This document shows, in pieces, positions 15,026-24,016 of a DNA stretch of 64,000 nucleotides. This stretch comes from Streptomyces sp. MJM8645 (GTDB lineage Bacteria > Actinomycetota > Actinomycetes > Streptomycetales > Streptomycetaceae). Every line of letters begins with the position of its first letter. Positions within the stretch are counted from its first letter, which is position 1. The stretch lies in NCBI RefSeq assembly GCF_001625365.1, contig NZ_LJJF01000001.1, forward strand, positions 5,822,501 to 5,886,500, in the 5' to 3' direction. The notes under the pieces are model-generated. The model saw only the letters and a list, made by a program, of their open reading frames with translations, was not told the DNA's origin and searched no databases. The position numbers and the translations under genes are program-made.

Positions 15026-16749
15026 TGGCCACGCTGTCCCGCAAGCAGTACACCGATCTCTTCGGGCCCACCGTCGGCGACCGCTTCCACCTCGCCGACA
15101 CCAACCTCGTCGTCGAGATCGAGAAGGACTTCAACCAGGGCCACTACGGCGACGAGGCCGTCTACGGCGGCGGCAAGGGCATCCGAGACGGCATGGCCCA
15201 GGACCCGGCCGCCACCTCCGCCCAGGGCGCGCTGGACCTGGTGATCACCAACGTCGTCGTGATGGACGCCGTCCTCGGCGTGGTCAAGGGCGACATCGGC
15301 GTCAAGGACGGCTTCATCACCGCCGTCGGCAAGGCCGGCAACCCGCACACCCAGAGCGGCGTGCACCCCCGGCTGGTCATCGGCCCCGGCACCGAGGTGA
15401 TCTCCGGCGAGCACCTGATCGCCACCGCCGGCGGCATCGACACCCACATCCACTTCATCGCCCCGCAGCAGGTGCAGGAGGCGCTGAGCAACGGCATCAC
15501 CACCCTCATCGGCGGCGGCACCGGCCCCTCCGACGGCACCAACGGCACCACCTGCACCCCCGGCCCGTGGAACATCCACCGGATGTACCAGGCGGTCGAG
15601 GACCTCCCGGTCAACGTCGGCCTCCTCGGCAAGGGCAACGGCTCGCTGCCCGGCGCCCTGCGCGAGCAGGTCGAGGCCGGCGTCTGCGGCCTCAAGGTGC
15701 ACGAGGACTGGGGCAGCACCCCCGCCGCCATCGACAGCGCGCTCGGCGTCGCCGACGAGTACGACGTCCAGGTGGCCATCCACACGGACACCCTCAACGA
15801 GGGCGGCTTCTTCGAGGACACCCTCTCCGCCATCGACGGCCGCACCATCCACACCTTCCACACCGAGGGCGCGGGCGGCGGCCACGCCCCCGACATCATG
15901 CGGATCGCCGGCGAGCCCAACGTCCTGCCGTCCTCCACCAACCCCACGCTGCCCTACACCGTCAACTCGGTCGACGAGCTGCTGGACATGGTGATGGTCT
16001 GCCACCACCTCAGCCACGACATCCCCGAGGACGTCTCCTTCGCCGACTCCCGGGTCCGCGCCGAGACGATCGCCGCCGAGACCGTCCTGCACGACGAGGG
16101 CGTCATCTCGATCTTCTCCTCGGACTCGCAGGCGATGGGCCGGATCGGGGAGTCCTTCACCCGCGCCTTCCAGACCGCCCACCACTGCAAGGACCAGCGC
16201 GGCAAGCTCGACGGCGACACCGAGCGCAACGACAACTTCCGCGTCCTGCGCTACCTCGCCAAGCTCACCATCAACCCGGCCATCGCCTCCGGCACCGCCG
16301 ACCACATCGGCTCGCTGGAGAGCGGCAAGCTCGCCGACATCGTGCTCTGGCCGATCAACTCCTTCGGCGCCAAGCCCAAGATGGTCATCAAGGGCGGCGT
16401 CATCAACTGGGCGCTGATGGGCGACCCGAACGCCTCGCTGCCCACCCCGCAGCCGGTCTACTACCGCCCGATGTACGGCGCGCTCGGCCGGGCCAAGCAG
16501 GCCACCCGGGTCTCCTTCATGTCGCAGGCCGCCATCGACCTCGGCGTCCCGGCCCAACTCGGGCTGGACAGCCGGGTCCTGCCCGTGCGGCGCTGCCGCT
16601 CGGTCGGCAAGCAGCACATGGTCCGCAACGACGCGCTGCCGAAGATCGCCGTCGACCCGGAGACCTACAAGGTCACCCTGGACGGCGAGCCGGCCACCAT
16701 CGAGCCCGCCCGCGAACTCCCGCTCAACCACCTGTTCTACCTCGCGTGA
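15025..16749 (+). CDS. ureC: urease subunit alpha (catalytic)
   Basis: 574 aa, ATG 15025. All catalytic residues of Klebsiella urease are present with a constant +7 offset: nickel ligands His141 and His143 (GGIDTHIHF), carbamylated Lys224 (GLKVHEDWG), His253 (AIHTDTLNEGG), His279 (HTFHTEGAGGGHAPD) and Asp367 (IFSSDSQAMGR); the mobile flap holds Cys326-His327 (VMVCHHLSHDIPE). The enzyme should therefore be active once two Ni ions and CO2 are loaded by UreDFG. The last codons overlap the ureF start (GTGA). Cytoplasmic. Confidence 0.98.
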   Translation: MATLSRKQYTDLFGPTVGDRFHLADTNLVVEIEKDFNQGHYGDEAVYGGGKGIRDGMAQDPAATSAQGALDLVITNVVVMDAVLGVVKGDIGVKDGFITAVGKAGNPHTQSGVHPRLVIGPGTEVISGEHLIATAGGIDTHIHFIAPQQVQEALSNGITTLIGGGTGPSDGTNGTTCTPGPWNIHRMYQAVEDLPVNVGLLGKGNGSLPGALREQVEAGVCGLKVHEDWGSTPAAIDSALGVADEYDVQVAIHTDTLNEGGFFEDTLSAIDGRTIHTFHTEGAGGGHAPDIMRIAGEPNVLPSSTNPTLPYTVNSVDELLDMVMVCHHLSHDIPEDVSFADSRVRAETIAAETVLHDEGVISIFSSDSQAMGRIGESFTRAFQTAHHCKDQRGKLDGDTERNDNFRVLRYLAKLTINPAIASGTADHIGSLESGKLADIVLWPINSFGAKPKMVIKGGVINWALMGDPNASLPTPQPVYYRPMYGALGRAKQATRVSFMSQAAIDLGVPAQLGLDSRVLPVRRCRSVGKQHMVRNDALPKIAVDPETYKVTLDGEPATIEPARELPLNHLFYLA

Positions 16750-17501
16750 GCGGCGCTTCGGGGCCCGGCTCTTCCGGACCTGGCTCTTCCGGACCCGGCT
16801 CTTCGGGCCCCGGGGGAGGACTCGACGCCCTGCTGGTCAGCCTCCAGCTGACCGACTCCGCCTTCCCCAGCGGCTTCTACACCCTCTCGCACGGCCTGGA
16901 GGGCTACGCCCAGGCCAAGGCCGTCACCGCGGACACCATGCCCGACCTGCTCACCGACCTGCTGCGCCACTCGGTCGGCCCCGGCGACGCCACCGCGCTC
17001 GCCCTCGCCCACGGCGCCGCCCGGGCCGGCGACTGGGGCCTGCTGGTCGAGGTGGACCAGCGGCTGCACGCCACCAAGCTCAACCGCGAGCTGCGCCTGG
17101 CCTCCACCCGGACCGGGCGCCAACTCCTCGACATCGCCCGGGAGTCGATCGGCGGCGAACCGCTGGACCGGTACGCCGAACTGGTCGCCGCCAAGCAGGC
17201 CCCCGGCTCCCAGCCGGTGGCCGCCGGAGTCGCCTACGCCTCCGCCGCCGTACCCGTCGACCAGGCCGTCGCCAGCGACCTGTTCGCCTTCTGCACCAGC
17301 TTCGTCGGCGCCGCCCTGCGGCTGCGGCTGACCGACCACCGCAAGGCGCAGGTGGTGCTGCGGGCCGCGGCGCCGGTGATCGAGGAGACCGTACGGGCCG
17401 CCCTCACCCGGGAGTTGGACGACCTGGGCGGGTGCGTGCCGGTCGCCGACGCGATGTCCGGACGCCACGAACGGGCCGAGGCCCGGCTGTTCGCCAGCTG
17501 A
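16746..17501 (+). CDS. ureF: urease accessory protein UreF
   Basis: 251 aa from GTG 16746, overlapping the ureC stop. The first 20 residues are a repeat-derived spacer (three GPGSS units, encoded by 15-bp DNA repeats at about 16760-16810). The UreF fold then begins: LQLTDSAFPSGFYTLSHGLE, DLLRHSVGPGDATALALAHG, VDQRLHATKLNRELRLASTR, and a C-terminal half with FCTSFVGAALRLRLTDH. UreF bridges UreD and UreG and acts as a fidelity factor in nickel insertion. A 97-bp gap before ureG contains an independent ribosome site. Confidence 0.93.
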   Translation: MSGASGPGSSGPGSSGPGSSGPGGGLDALLVSLQLTDSAFPSGFYTLSHGLEGYAQAKAVTADTMPDLLTDLLRHSVGPGDATALALAHGAARAGDWGLLVEVDQRLHATKLNRELRLASTRTGRQLLDIARESIGGEPLDRYAELVAAKQAPGSQPVAAGVAYASAAVPVDQAVASDLFAFCTSFVGAALRLRLTDHRKAQVVLRAAAPVIEETVRAALTRELDDLGGCVPVADAMSGRHERAEARLFAS

Positions 17502-17598
17502 ACCGCGTCCGGGAGGTGCGGGCGGGCACGGGAGTGTCGCAGCTCCCGCTCCTCCCGGACGCAGAACCAACGTCACACCGCATCAGAAGGAGACAGCA

Positions 17599-18219
17599 AT
17601 GACCGAGAACGTGCTCCGCGTGGGCATCGGCGGGCCGGTCGGCTCCGGCAAGACGGCGCTCATCGAGGCCCTCGTCCCGGTGCTGATCGCCAACGGCCAC
17701 CGCCCGGCGGTCATCACCAACGACATCTACACCCAGGAGGACGCGCAGCACGTGCGTCGCACCCTGGCCGGCGTCCTCGACCCCGAGCGGGTCGTCGGCG
17801 TCGAGACCGGCGCCTGCCCGCACACCGCCGTCCGGGACGACCCGACGATGAACCTCGCGGCCGGCGCCGAGATGCTGGAGCGCTTCCCCGACGTCGACAC
17901 CCTGCTGTTCGAGTCCGGCGGCGACAACCTCACGCTGACCTTCAGCCCCGTCCTGGTCGACCTCTTCCTCTTCGTCCTGGACACCGCCGAGGGCGAGAAG
18001 ATGCCCCGCAAGCGCGGCCCGGGCATCACCGAGTCCGACCTGCTGGTCATCAACAAGATCGACATCGCCCAGTACGTCCGCGCGGACCTCGGCATCATGG
18101 AGTCCGACGCCCACCGCGTCCGTGAGGGCGGGCCGGTCGTGCTCACCAACTGCCTCACCGGGCACGGGCTGGACGAGATCGCCACCTTCCTGGAGACCTT
18201 CCGCAAGGTCCCGGCATGA
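17599..18219 (+). CDS. ureG: urease accessory GTPase UreG
   Basis: 206 aa, ATG 17599 with AGAAGGAGA upstream. SIMIBI GTPase: P-loop GGPVGSGKTALIEAL (residues about 10-24), the metal motif GACPHTAVRDD with the Cys-Pro-His nickel site, FESGGDNLTLTFSP, and a guanine-specificity motif in LLVINKIDIAQYV. GTP hydrolysis by the UreG dimer drives nickel delivery to urease. The N-terminus has no His-rich extension, unlike some actinobacterial and plant UreG proteins; the histidines here are on the CbiX-like protein instead. It overlaps ureD by 4 nt. Confidence 0.97.
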   Translation: MTENVLRVGIGGPVGSGKTALIEALVPVLIANGHRPAVITNDIYTQEDAQHVRRTLAGVLDPERVVGVETGACPHTAVRDDPTMNLAAGAEMLERFPDVDTLLFESGGDNLTLTFSPVLVDLFLFVLDTAEGEKMPRKRGPGITESDLLVINKIDIAQYVRADLGIMESDAHRVREGGPVVLTNCLTGHGLDEIATFLETFRKVPA

Positions 18220-19214
18220 CCGTCACCGCGGCCGCGGGGGAAGCGGTTGCGGGGGAAGCGGCTGTGGGGGAGGCCGCCGAGGCCGCCGTGCCCCGGCTCG
18301 ATCCGCGGCACTACGAGCCGGCCCGCGTCCCGTACGCCGTCCGCCGGTACGCCGGGACGCCCGACACCCTGGGCGTCGGGCGCCCCGGCAAGGTCGGCCT
18401 GCTGGAGCTGGCCTTCGAACGGATCGGCGAACGCACCGAACTCACCGGCCACTACCAGAAGTCGCCGCTGCAGATCATGCGCCCGCTCTACTTCGACCCG
18501 GCCCGCCCGGACCTCGCCGTCACCTTCCTGATGTCCACCGGCGGCGGCATCCTCCAGGCCGACCGGCTCCGCACCGACCTGCGCTGCGGCGCCGACACCG
18601 CGACCCACCTCACCACCCAGGCGGCCACCAAGGTCTACCGGATGGAGTTCGACTACGCGACGCAGCTGGTCAACCTGGACGCCGGCCCCCGCGCCTACGT
18701 CGAGTACCTGCCCGAGCCCGTCATCCCCTTCGTCGACTCCCGGCTCTACCAGCGCACCGTCCTCACCGTCGACCCCACCGCCACCGTGCTGGCCGGCGAG
18801 ACCGTCCTCGCAGGCCGCCTCGCCCGGGGCGAGCGCAACGCCTACCAGGTGTTCGCCTCCGACCTCGAAGTGCGGCGCCCCGACGGTCAGTTGATCGCCA
18901 TCGACACCGTCCGGCTGGAGCCGCCGGAGGCCGGCGTGACCGGCCCGGCGGTCCTGGCCGGCCACGACGTCATGGCGAGCCTCTACGTCGTCACGCCGCT
19001 CGCCCCCGCCGCGCAGGTCGCCGACACCCTGCACGAGGCCCTGGCCGGCAGCGGCCTGCTGCACGGCGTCAGCGTCCTCCCGCACGACAGTGGCGCCTGG
19101 CTCCGCCTGCTCGGCTCCGACACCCGCGCCTGCGCCGCCGCCCAGCGCACCGCCTGGGACGCCGTCCGCCGGCTCCTCATCGGCGCCCCGGCCCCGGCCC
19201 TGCGCAAGACCTGA
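18216..19214 (+). CDS. ureD: urease accessory protein UreD/UreH
   Basis: 332 aa, ATG 18216 overlapping the ureG stop. After a repeat-like Ala/Gly/Glu N-terminus (GEAVAGEAAVGEAAE) the UreD domain is recognised by GKVGLLELAFERIGERTELT, YFDPARPDLAVTFLMSTGGG, LQADRLRTDLRCGADTATHL, TTQAATKVYRMEFDYATQLV and VEYLPEPVIPFVDSRLYQRT. UreD is the scaffold that binds the apo-urease and channels nickel from UreG. It is the last gene of the operon, followed by a hairpin. Confidence 0.95.
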   Translation: MTVTAAAGEAVAGEAAVGEAAEAAVPRLDPRHYEPARVPYAVRRYAGTPDTLGVGRPGKVGLLELAFERIGERTELTGHYQKSPLQIMRPLYFDPARPDLAVTFLMSTGGGILQADRLRTDLRCGADTATHLTTQAATKVYRMEFDYATQLVNLDAGPRAYVEYLPEPVIPFVDSRLYQRTVLTVDPTATVLAGETVLAGRLARGERNAYQVFASDLEVRRPDGQLIAIDTVRLEPPEAGVTGPAVLAGHDVMASLYVVTPLAPAAQVADTLHEALAGSGLLHGVSVLPHDSGAWLRLLGSDTRACAAAQRTAWDAVRRLLIGAPAPALRKT

Positions 19215-19236
19215 CCCCGCTCCGTATCTCCCCGTA

Positions 19237-19268
19237 CCTCCCCGAAGCGCCCCGGCGCCTCGGGGAGG
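19237..19268 (+). terminator. terminator of the urease operon
   Basis: A 15-bp stem with one mismatch (19237-19251 against 19254-19268) and a CC loop, 22 bp after the ureD stop. There is no U-tract, which is usual in this GC range. Confidence 0.65.
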
Positions 19269-19498
19269 GGGCGGCGGGGCGCGGGTGGTCCGGGAGTCCA
19301 CGCCGCCGGAGGTCTGGGGCACGCCGCGGTCGGTGAGCAGCACACCCGGGGGGCGTGCGGGCGCCGCGACGGCGGGATTCACCCGGTCGGGTGGATCCGG
19401 TGGGAGCGCTCCCGGGCGGGCGCGGGCCGGCTGGATAGTGAGGAGGCAGTCGCATTCCTCGCTGTTCGCGTTCTCAACTCGCTTCAAGAGGAGGACAC

Positions 19499-20404
19499 AT
19501 GGTCGGTACGGCGCACCGGAGCACCGGTGTGGAGGGGGTGGAGGGCGGTGTCGGTCTGACGGCCCTCCTGGTCGCCGCGGCACGCGCGATCGAGACCCAC
19601 CGGGACGACACCCTGGCGCAGGACGTCTACGCGGAACACTTCGTGCTCGCCGCGCCGGCGTCCGCGGGCTGGCCGGTCCGGATGCACCAGGTGCCGGACG
19701 GGGACGCGAACCCGCTGTGGGGGCGGTTCGCGCGCTACTTCGGTCTGCGGACGAGGGTCCTCGACGACTTCCTGCTCCGGTCGGTGCACTCGGGCGCCCG
19801 TCAAGTGGTCCTGCTCGGCGCCGGGTTGGACACGCGGGCGTTCCGGCTCGACTGGCCTCCCGGCTGCACGGTCTTCGAGGTCGACCGGGAGGGCGTACTG
19901 GCCTTCAAGCACGGGGTGCTCGGCGGGCTGTCGGCCTCCCCGAAGGCGGCGCGCGTCCCGGTCGCCGCCGACCTGTGCACCGACTGGGTCGCAGCTCTGG
20001 CCGAGGCCGGCTTCGACGCGGCGGTGCCGAGCGTCTGGCTGGCGGAGGGGCTGCTCTTCTACCTGCCCAACGGCGTGGAGACGCAACTCATCGACACGGT
20101 CGGCCGGTTGAGCGCGGGCGGCAGCGCCATGGCGTACGAGGTCAAGCTGGAGAAGAGCCTGTTGGACTACCGCGAGAGCCCGCTCTACACCTCGACGAAG
20201 CACCAGATCGGCATCGACCTGCTCGATCTGTTCGACGCAGAGCCGCGGCCCGACTCCGCGGGCGCCCTGGCCGACAAGGGCTGGATCACCTCGGTCCACA
20301 CCCCCTTCGACTTCACCCACCAGCACGGACGCGGCCCCCTGCCCGAGCCGAACGACGCGCTGGAGGGCAACCGCTGGGTGTTCGCGCACAAGCCCCGGGT
20401 GTAG
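19499..20404 (+). CDS. class I SAM-dependent methyltransferase, LCM (PPM1/TIGR00027) family
   Basis: 301 aa, ATG 19499 with AAGAGGAGGAC just upstream. The SAM motif typical of leucine-carboxymethyltransferase-like proteins is VVLLGAGLDTRAFRLDW (residues about 101-117), followed by VFEVDREGVLAFK and WLAEGLLFYLPNGVE, where the family has xxEGLxxYL. Many actinobacterial members methylate carboxyl or hydroxyl groups of polyketide and other secondary metabolites. It converges on the alcohol dehydrogenase of the MfnB-like locus and shares its terminator, so a role in that pathway (for example methyl-ester formation) is possible but unproven. Confidence 0.88.
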   Translation: MVGTAHRSTGVEGVEGGVGLTALLVAAARAIETHRDDTLAQDVYAEHFVLAAPASAGWPVRMHQVPDGDANPLWGRFARYFGLRTRVLDDFLLRSVHSGARQVVLLGAGLDTRAFRLDWPPGCTVFEVDREGVLAFKHGVLGGLSASPKAARVPVAADLCTDWVAALAEAGFDAAVPSVWLAEGLLFYLPNGVETQLIDTVGRLSAGGSAMAYEVKLEKSLLDYRESPLYTSTKHQIGIDLLDLFDAEPRPDSAGALADKGWITSVHTPFDFTHQHGRGPLPEPNDALEGNRWVFAHKPRV

Positions 20405-20415
20405 CGAGCCGCTGG

Positions 20416-20445
20416 GCGGAGCGCCTCGCTCAGCGGGCGCTCCGC
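20416..20445. terminator. bidirectional terminator between methyltransferase and alcohol dehydrogenase
   Basis: A perfect 10-bp stem GCGGAGCGCC (20416-20425 against 20436-20445) between two convergent stop codons; the right arm includes the last codons of the - strand dehydrogenase. Confidence 0.6.
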
Positions 20446-21575
20446 TCCGGGACCAGGACGGGTTTGACCACCCGGCCCGCGTCGCAGTCGCGTTCGGCCT
20501 CGTTGACGGCGGCGAGCGGGTACCGGCGGATCAGCTGGTCGAAGGGGAACTTCCCGGCCTGCCACAGCCCGGTCAGCCGGGGGATCAGCAGCGCCGGCAC
20601 CGCATCCCCCTCGCAGATGTGGGAGATCCGCCGGCCCCGGTCCAGTGTCCCCGGATCGAGCGGCAGCGCGGTGCGGAGCCGGGCCACCAGCCCGAGGTGG
20701 CCGGTCGGGCGCAGGGCCCGGAGCGCCTCGTTGATCAGCGGGGCGGAGGCCGTGGTGTCCAGCGCGTACTGCGCGCCGCCGTCGGTCAGCCGCTGGATCC
20801 GCTCGGCCAGTCCGGGCCGGGGGACAGGGTCGGGCCCGGAGGCGTGGTCGGCTGGTCCGGCGCGCAGCGGGATCGCGCCGAACCGCTCGGCGAGGTCAAG
20901 CCGTTCGGGGTACCGGTCGACGGCCACGGTCACCGCCCCGGCGGCCGTGGCCGCCATCACCGCGGCCAGGCCCACCGCCCCCGCGCCGAGGACCACGACG
21001 GTGTCGCCGGGGCCGGCGCCGAAGGAGTTGAACACCGCCCCGGCACCGGTCAGGAAGCCGCAGCCGAGCGGCCCGAGCAGGTCGACGGGCAGCGAGCGGT
21101 CGACCCGGACGGCGTTGCGCGCCGGAACCATCGCGTACTCGGCGAACGAGGACTGGCCGAACCACCGGGGGGCCAGTTCGCCCCCGGCCGCGTCGGTGAA
21201 CCGCGCCGCGTCCTCCTTGCGCCCGCCGAAGAGGTTGAGCGCGGCGAAGGAGTCGCAGTAGGCGGGGGCCGCGCCCAGGCAGTTGCGGCAGTGTCCGCAG
21301 GAGTCGAAGCTCAGCACGACGTGGTCGCCGACGCTCAGCCCGGTGTGCGGGCCGCCGGTCTCCACCACGACCCCGGCCCCCTCGTGCCCGAGCACCGCCG
21401 GCAGCGGCGAGCGGCCCGCCGAACGCCGGACCGCGAGGTCGGTGCGGCACATCCCGCAGCCCGCGATCCGCACCAGGACCTCGCCGTCGGCCGGCCCCCC
21501 GTTCAGGACCACCTCCTCGACGGCGAACTCGCCCTCGTACGAGCGCAGTACCGCCGCATCGAACCTCATCGTCAC
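20430..21575 (-). CDS. zinc-dependent alcohol dehydrogenase (MDR family)
   Basis: 381 aa from GTG 21575, which is 7 nt after GGAGGAGG; GTG 21581 and ATG 21569 are close alternatives. Catalytic zinc ligands: AGCGMCRTDLAV (Cys) and LGHEGAGVV (His-Glu). The structural zinc lobe is complete with four cysteines in SCGHCRNCLGAAPAYCD. The NAD motif is VVLGAGAVGLAAV and Asp follows in VAVDRYPERLDLA, favouring NAD. It resembles aryl-alcohol (benzyl-alcohol) dehydrogenases. Last gene of the - strand run behind the MfnB-like and aldehyde dehydrogenase genes: it could oxidise a furan-methanol group to the aldehyde used by the neighbouring dehydrogenase. Confidence 0.92.
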   Translation of the reverse strand: MTMRFDAAVLRSYEGEFAVEEVVLNGGPADGEVLVRIAGCGMCRTDLAVRRSAGRSPLPAVLGHEGAGVVVETGGPHTGLSVGDHVVLSFDSCGHCRNCLGAAPAYCDSFAALNLFGGRKEDAARFTDAAGGELAPRWFGQSSFAEYAMVPARNAVRVDRSLPVDLLGPLGCGFLTGAGAVFNSFGAGPGDTVVVLGAGAVGLAAVMAATAAGAVTVAVDRYPERLDLAERFGAIPLRAGPADHASGPDPVPRPGLAERIQRLTDGGAQYALDTTASAPLINEALRALRPTGHLGLVARLRTALPLDPGTLDRGRRISHICEGDAVPALLIPRLTGLWQAGKFPFDQLIRRYPLAAVNEAERDCDAGRVVKPVLVPERSAR

Positions 21576-21596
21576 CGTCACGCCTCCTCCGGATCG

Positions 21597-23000
21597 TCAA
21601 GCCTCTTCCGGCCGGTGCACGACGAACGGCCTGAGGTTCCCGTAGAGCCCCCACGGCCCGCCCGCGACGCCGACACCGCTCTCCTTGATGCCCGCGAAGG
21701 GCTGGGCGAGGGACAGTTCGGCGTGGTGGTTGATCCACGCCGTCCCGCACTCCAGCCGGTCGGCCACCGCCTCGGCCCGGTCGAGGTCCGTCCCCCACAC
21801 CGAGCCGCCCAGCCCGAATCCGGTGTCGTTGGCCGCCTCGACGGCCTCGTCGACGCTCCGGTACGCCAGCACCGGCAGGACCGGGCCGAACTGCTCCTCC
21901 GTCACCACCGGACTGTCGGAGGGGACGTCGGCCAGGATCGTCGGGGCGAAGAAGTAACCCGGCCGGTCCAGCCGGTGGCCACCGGCCACGGCCCGGGCGC
22001 CGCCTGCCAGGGCCCGGGCCGTGTAGCGCTCGACCCTGGCCAGCTGGGGGGCGTTGTTGACCGGCCCCAGCCGGGTGCCCGGGTCGAGTCCGGCGCCGAC
22101 GACGACGCTCTTCGCCCGCTCCGCGAGGGCCTCGACCACCTGGGAGTGGAGCCGGGCCGGGGCGTAGACGCGCTTGACCGCCATGCAGACCTGCCCGCAG
22201 TTGCGGAACGCCGCCCAGAACAGCCGGTCCGCGATCCGGTCCACGTCCACGTCGTCCAGCAGGACGGCGGCGTCGTTGCCGCCCAGCTCCAGGGTGACCC
22301 GGGCGAGCGAGGCGGCCGCGCCCGCCGCGACGGCCCGACCGGTGGGGACCGAGCCGGTGAAGGTCACGTGGCGGATCCCCGGGTGGGAGGCGAGCCGGGC
22401 GCCGAGGGGTTCGCGGCCGGTGACGATCGTCAGGACGCCCTCGGGGAGGGCGGCGGCGAGGACGGACCCCAGCAGCCGGGTGGCGAGGGGGGTGAACGGG
22501 GAGGGCTTGAGCACCATCGTGTTGCCCGCGGCGAGTGCGGGCGCGAACTTCGCCGCCGCGAGCTGGAGCGGGAAGTTCCACGGGACGATCGCGGCGACCG
22601 GCCCCAGCGGCCGCCAGCGGATCTCGCTGCGCACCGGGCGGCCGTCCGCGATCGGCTGGGGCGCGGGGGCCAGGTCGGCGAAGTAGCGCAGGCGGGCCGC
22701 CGTCCGGGCGACCTCGGCGGCCGACTCGGCCAGGGGTTTGCCCTGTTCCCGGGTGAGCAGCGGGGCGAGGTCGGCTCCGGCCGCCTCCACGGCGTCGGCT
22801 GCCGCGCGCAACGCGGCGGTGCGGGCGGCGGGGTCGGCCCGCCAGCCGCGCCAGGCCTCGTGGGCCCGGCCGACGACGGCGTCCAGCGTGTCCGGCTGCT
22901 GGTCGGGGGCCTCGGCGAAGGCCTCGCCCGTCGCCGGGTCGACGACGGCGAAGCGCCCGCCGTCGGGCCCGGGCGGGCGGTCGGGCCGGCTCGTCGGCAT
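21597..23000 (-). CDS. NAD(P)-dependent aldehyde dehydrogenase
   Basis: 467 aa, ATG 23000, only 8 nt after the MfnB-like gene. ALDH signatures: VAAIVPWNFPLQLAAAKFAP, KPSPFTPLATRLL, general base Glu in VTLELGGNDAAVLL, and nucleophile Cys in NCGQVCMAVKRVYAP, followed by EEQFGPVLPVLAYRSVDEAV and the end PFAGIKESGVG. The acyl-oxidising active site is intact. The tight linkage suggests it turns the furaldehyde produced or derived from the MfnB-like reaction into a carboxylic acid. The substrate is inferred from context only. Confidence 0.92.
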   Translation of the reverse strand: MPTSRPDRPPGPDGGRFAVVDPATGEAFAEAPDQQPDTLDAVVGRAHEAWRGWRADPAARTAALRAAADAVEAAGADLAPLLTREQGKPLAESAAEVARTAARLRYFADLAPAPQPIADGRPVRSEIRWRPLGPVAAIVPWNFPLQLAAAKFAPALAAGNTMVLKPSPFTPLATRLLGSVLAAALPEGVLTIVTGREPLGARLASHPGIRHVTFTGSVPTGRAVAAGAAASLARVTLELGGNDAAVLLDDVDVDRIADRLFWAAFRNCGQVCMAVKRVYAPARLHSQVVEALAERAKSVVVGAGLDPGTRLGPVNNAPQLARVERYTARALAGGARAVAGGHRLDRPGYFFAPTILADVPSDSPVVTEEQFGPVLPVLAYRSVDEAVEAANDTGFGLGGSVWGTDLDRAEAVADRLECGTAWINHHAELSLAQPFAGIKESGVGVAGGPWGLYGNLRPFVVHRPEEA

Positions 23001-23008
23001 GCCGGCGG

Positions 23009-23764
23009 TCAACTCGCGGCGGCGACGACGGCCGCGTGCTCCCGGGCGTGCCGGTCCATCTCGGCCCGGAAGTCGGCCACCAGCTGCGGCCGGATCCTTC
23101 CGGCGGTGCGGTCGCCGCCCTCGCAGACGGCCCCGCGCACCCCCACGATGTCGGTGCCGATGCGGGTCAGCGTGCCGAGGTCCGCCGCCTTGACGCTGCC
23201 CGCGAGCGCGGCGAGCAGGTCGGCTTCGTGGGCCAGCCGGACGAACTCCGCGCAGACCTCGGGCGGAACGTGGTCGAACAGCCTGGTCCCGTCCTTGATC
23301 GCGGTGTCGAGCATGGCCGCGTCGGAGCCGGAGCGGCGGGCGATGTCGGGCAGCGCGAGCGGGTTGACGCAGCCGATCCGGTGGGCGTCGGCGTAGCCCG
23401 AGGCGACGACGAACGCGTCCGGCCGGTAGTCCTTCACGGCCCGGACGACCCCTCGCATGACGTCGACGGCCTGTTCGGGCGTCGTGCACCCGTAGAGGCC
23501 GACCTTGATGTACGTGGCGCCGGAGACGGCCGCACCGAGCGCGGCCTGGGCCACCGTGCCGGGCTTGTACGGGACGTCCCCCACGGTGGCGGACAACGGC
23601 TTGTCCGCCGGGACGGCGTCGCGGATCTCCCTGATGACCCACGGGAAGTTCGCGCCGAGCGAGCCCTCGTCCGGCTTCTTGACGTCGACGATGTCGAGGT
23701 GCTCCGCCGCCTTCGCACAGTCGAGGGCCTCCTCGACACTGTCCGGGGAGATGAGCAGCAACAA
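23009..23764 (-). CDS. MfnB-like (5-formylfuran-3-yl)methyl phosphate synthase
   Basis: 251 aa from TTG 23764, chosen because AAGGAG lies 6 nt upstream and it matches the family N-terminus (LLISPDSVEEAL); GTG 23791 adds nine residues. Archaeal MfnB condenses two glyceraldehyde-3-phosphates to 4-(hydroxymethyl)-2-furancarboxaldehyde phosphate for methanofuran. Family blocks here are IVDVKKPDEGSLGANFPWVI, SATVGDVPYKPGTVAQAALG, SGATYIKVGLYG and AAMLDTAIKDG. The residues I recall as catalytic in the M. jannaschii enzyme (D25, K27, K85, D151, K155) are all present at a constant +2 offset: D27, K29, K87, D153, K157. So activity is likely. An aldehyde dehydrogenase and an alcohol dehydrogenase follow directly. 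Confidence 0.88.
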   Translation of the reverse strand: MLLLISPDSVEEALDCAKAAEHLDIVDVKKPDEGSLGANFPWVIREIRDAVPADKPLSATVGDVPYKPGTVAQAALGAAVSGATYIKVGLYGCTTPEQAVDVMRGVVRAVKDYRPDAFVVASGYADAHRIGCVNPLALPDIARRSGSDAAMLDTAIKDGTRLFDHVPPEVCAEFVRLAHEADLLAALAGSVKAADLGTLTRIGTDIVGVRGAVCEGGDRTAGRIRPQLVADFRAEMDRHAREHAAVVAAAS

Positions 23765-24016
23765 CGTGGGCTCCTTCCACCGCAGGTCCACCGGCCGGGG
23801 CCGGTGTGCGGGGTCGTCTGGATCACGTGCGATCCGCTCATCATTCCTTCGGCCTGCGACCCCCGGTAGGGCGCGCGGAGCCCGAACGGGTCACTCCCGT
23901 GGCGCGGCCACCCCTCGGCGCGCCGGACACTCCAGTTCGAACCCGTCGCACGCGAGTGCGGCCGGGTCGCCGGGTCGGGATTCCCGCTCCCGGCCGCCGG
24001 GACGGCCGTTCAGGCC
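23765..24016. other. gap upstream of the MfnB-like gene
   Basis: 252 bp without a recognised gene. It should hold the promoter of the MfnB-like run. The only element I note is an imperfect dyad at about 23820-23835 with outer arms GGATC/GATCC around ACGTGC. No terminator is clear. Confidence 0.4.

Noticed and set aside
14797..16731. Open frame of 644 codons antisense to ureB/ureC
   Set aside because: Valine/aspartate/glycine-rich shadow of highly conserved urease genes; no homology pattern.
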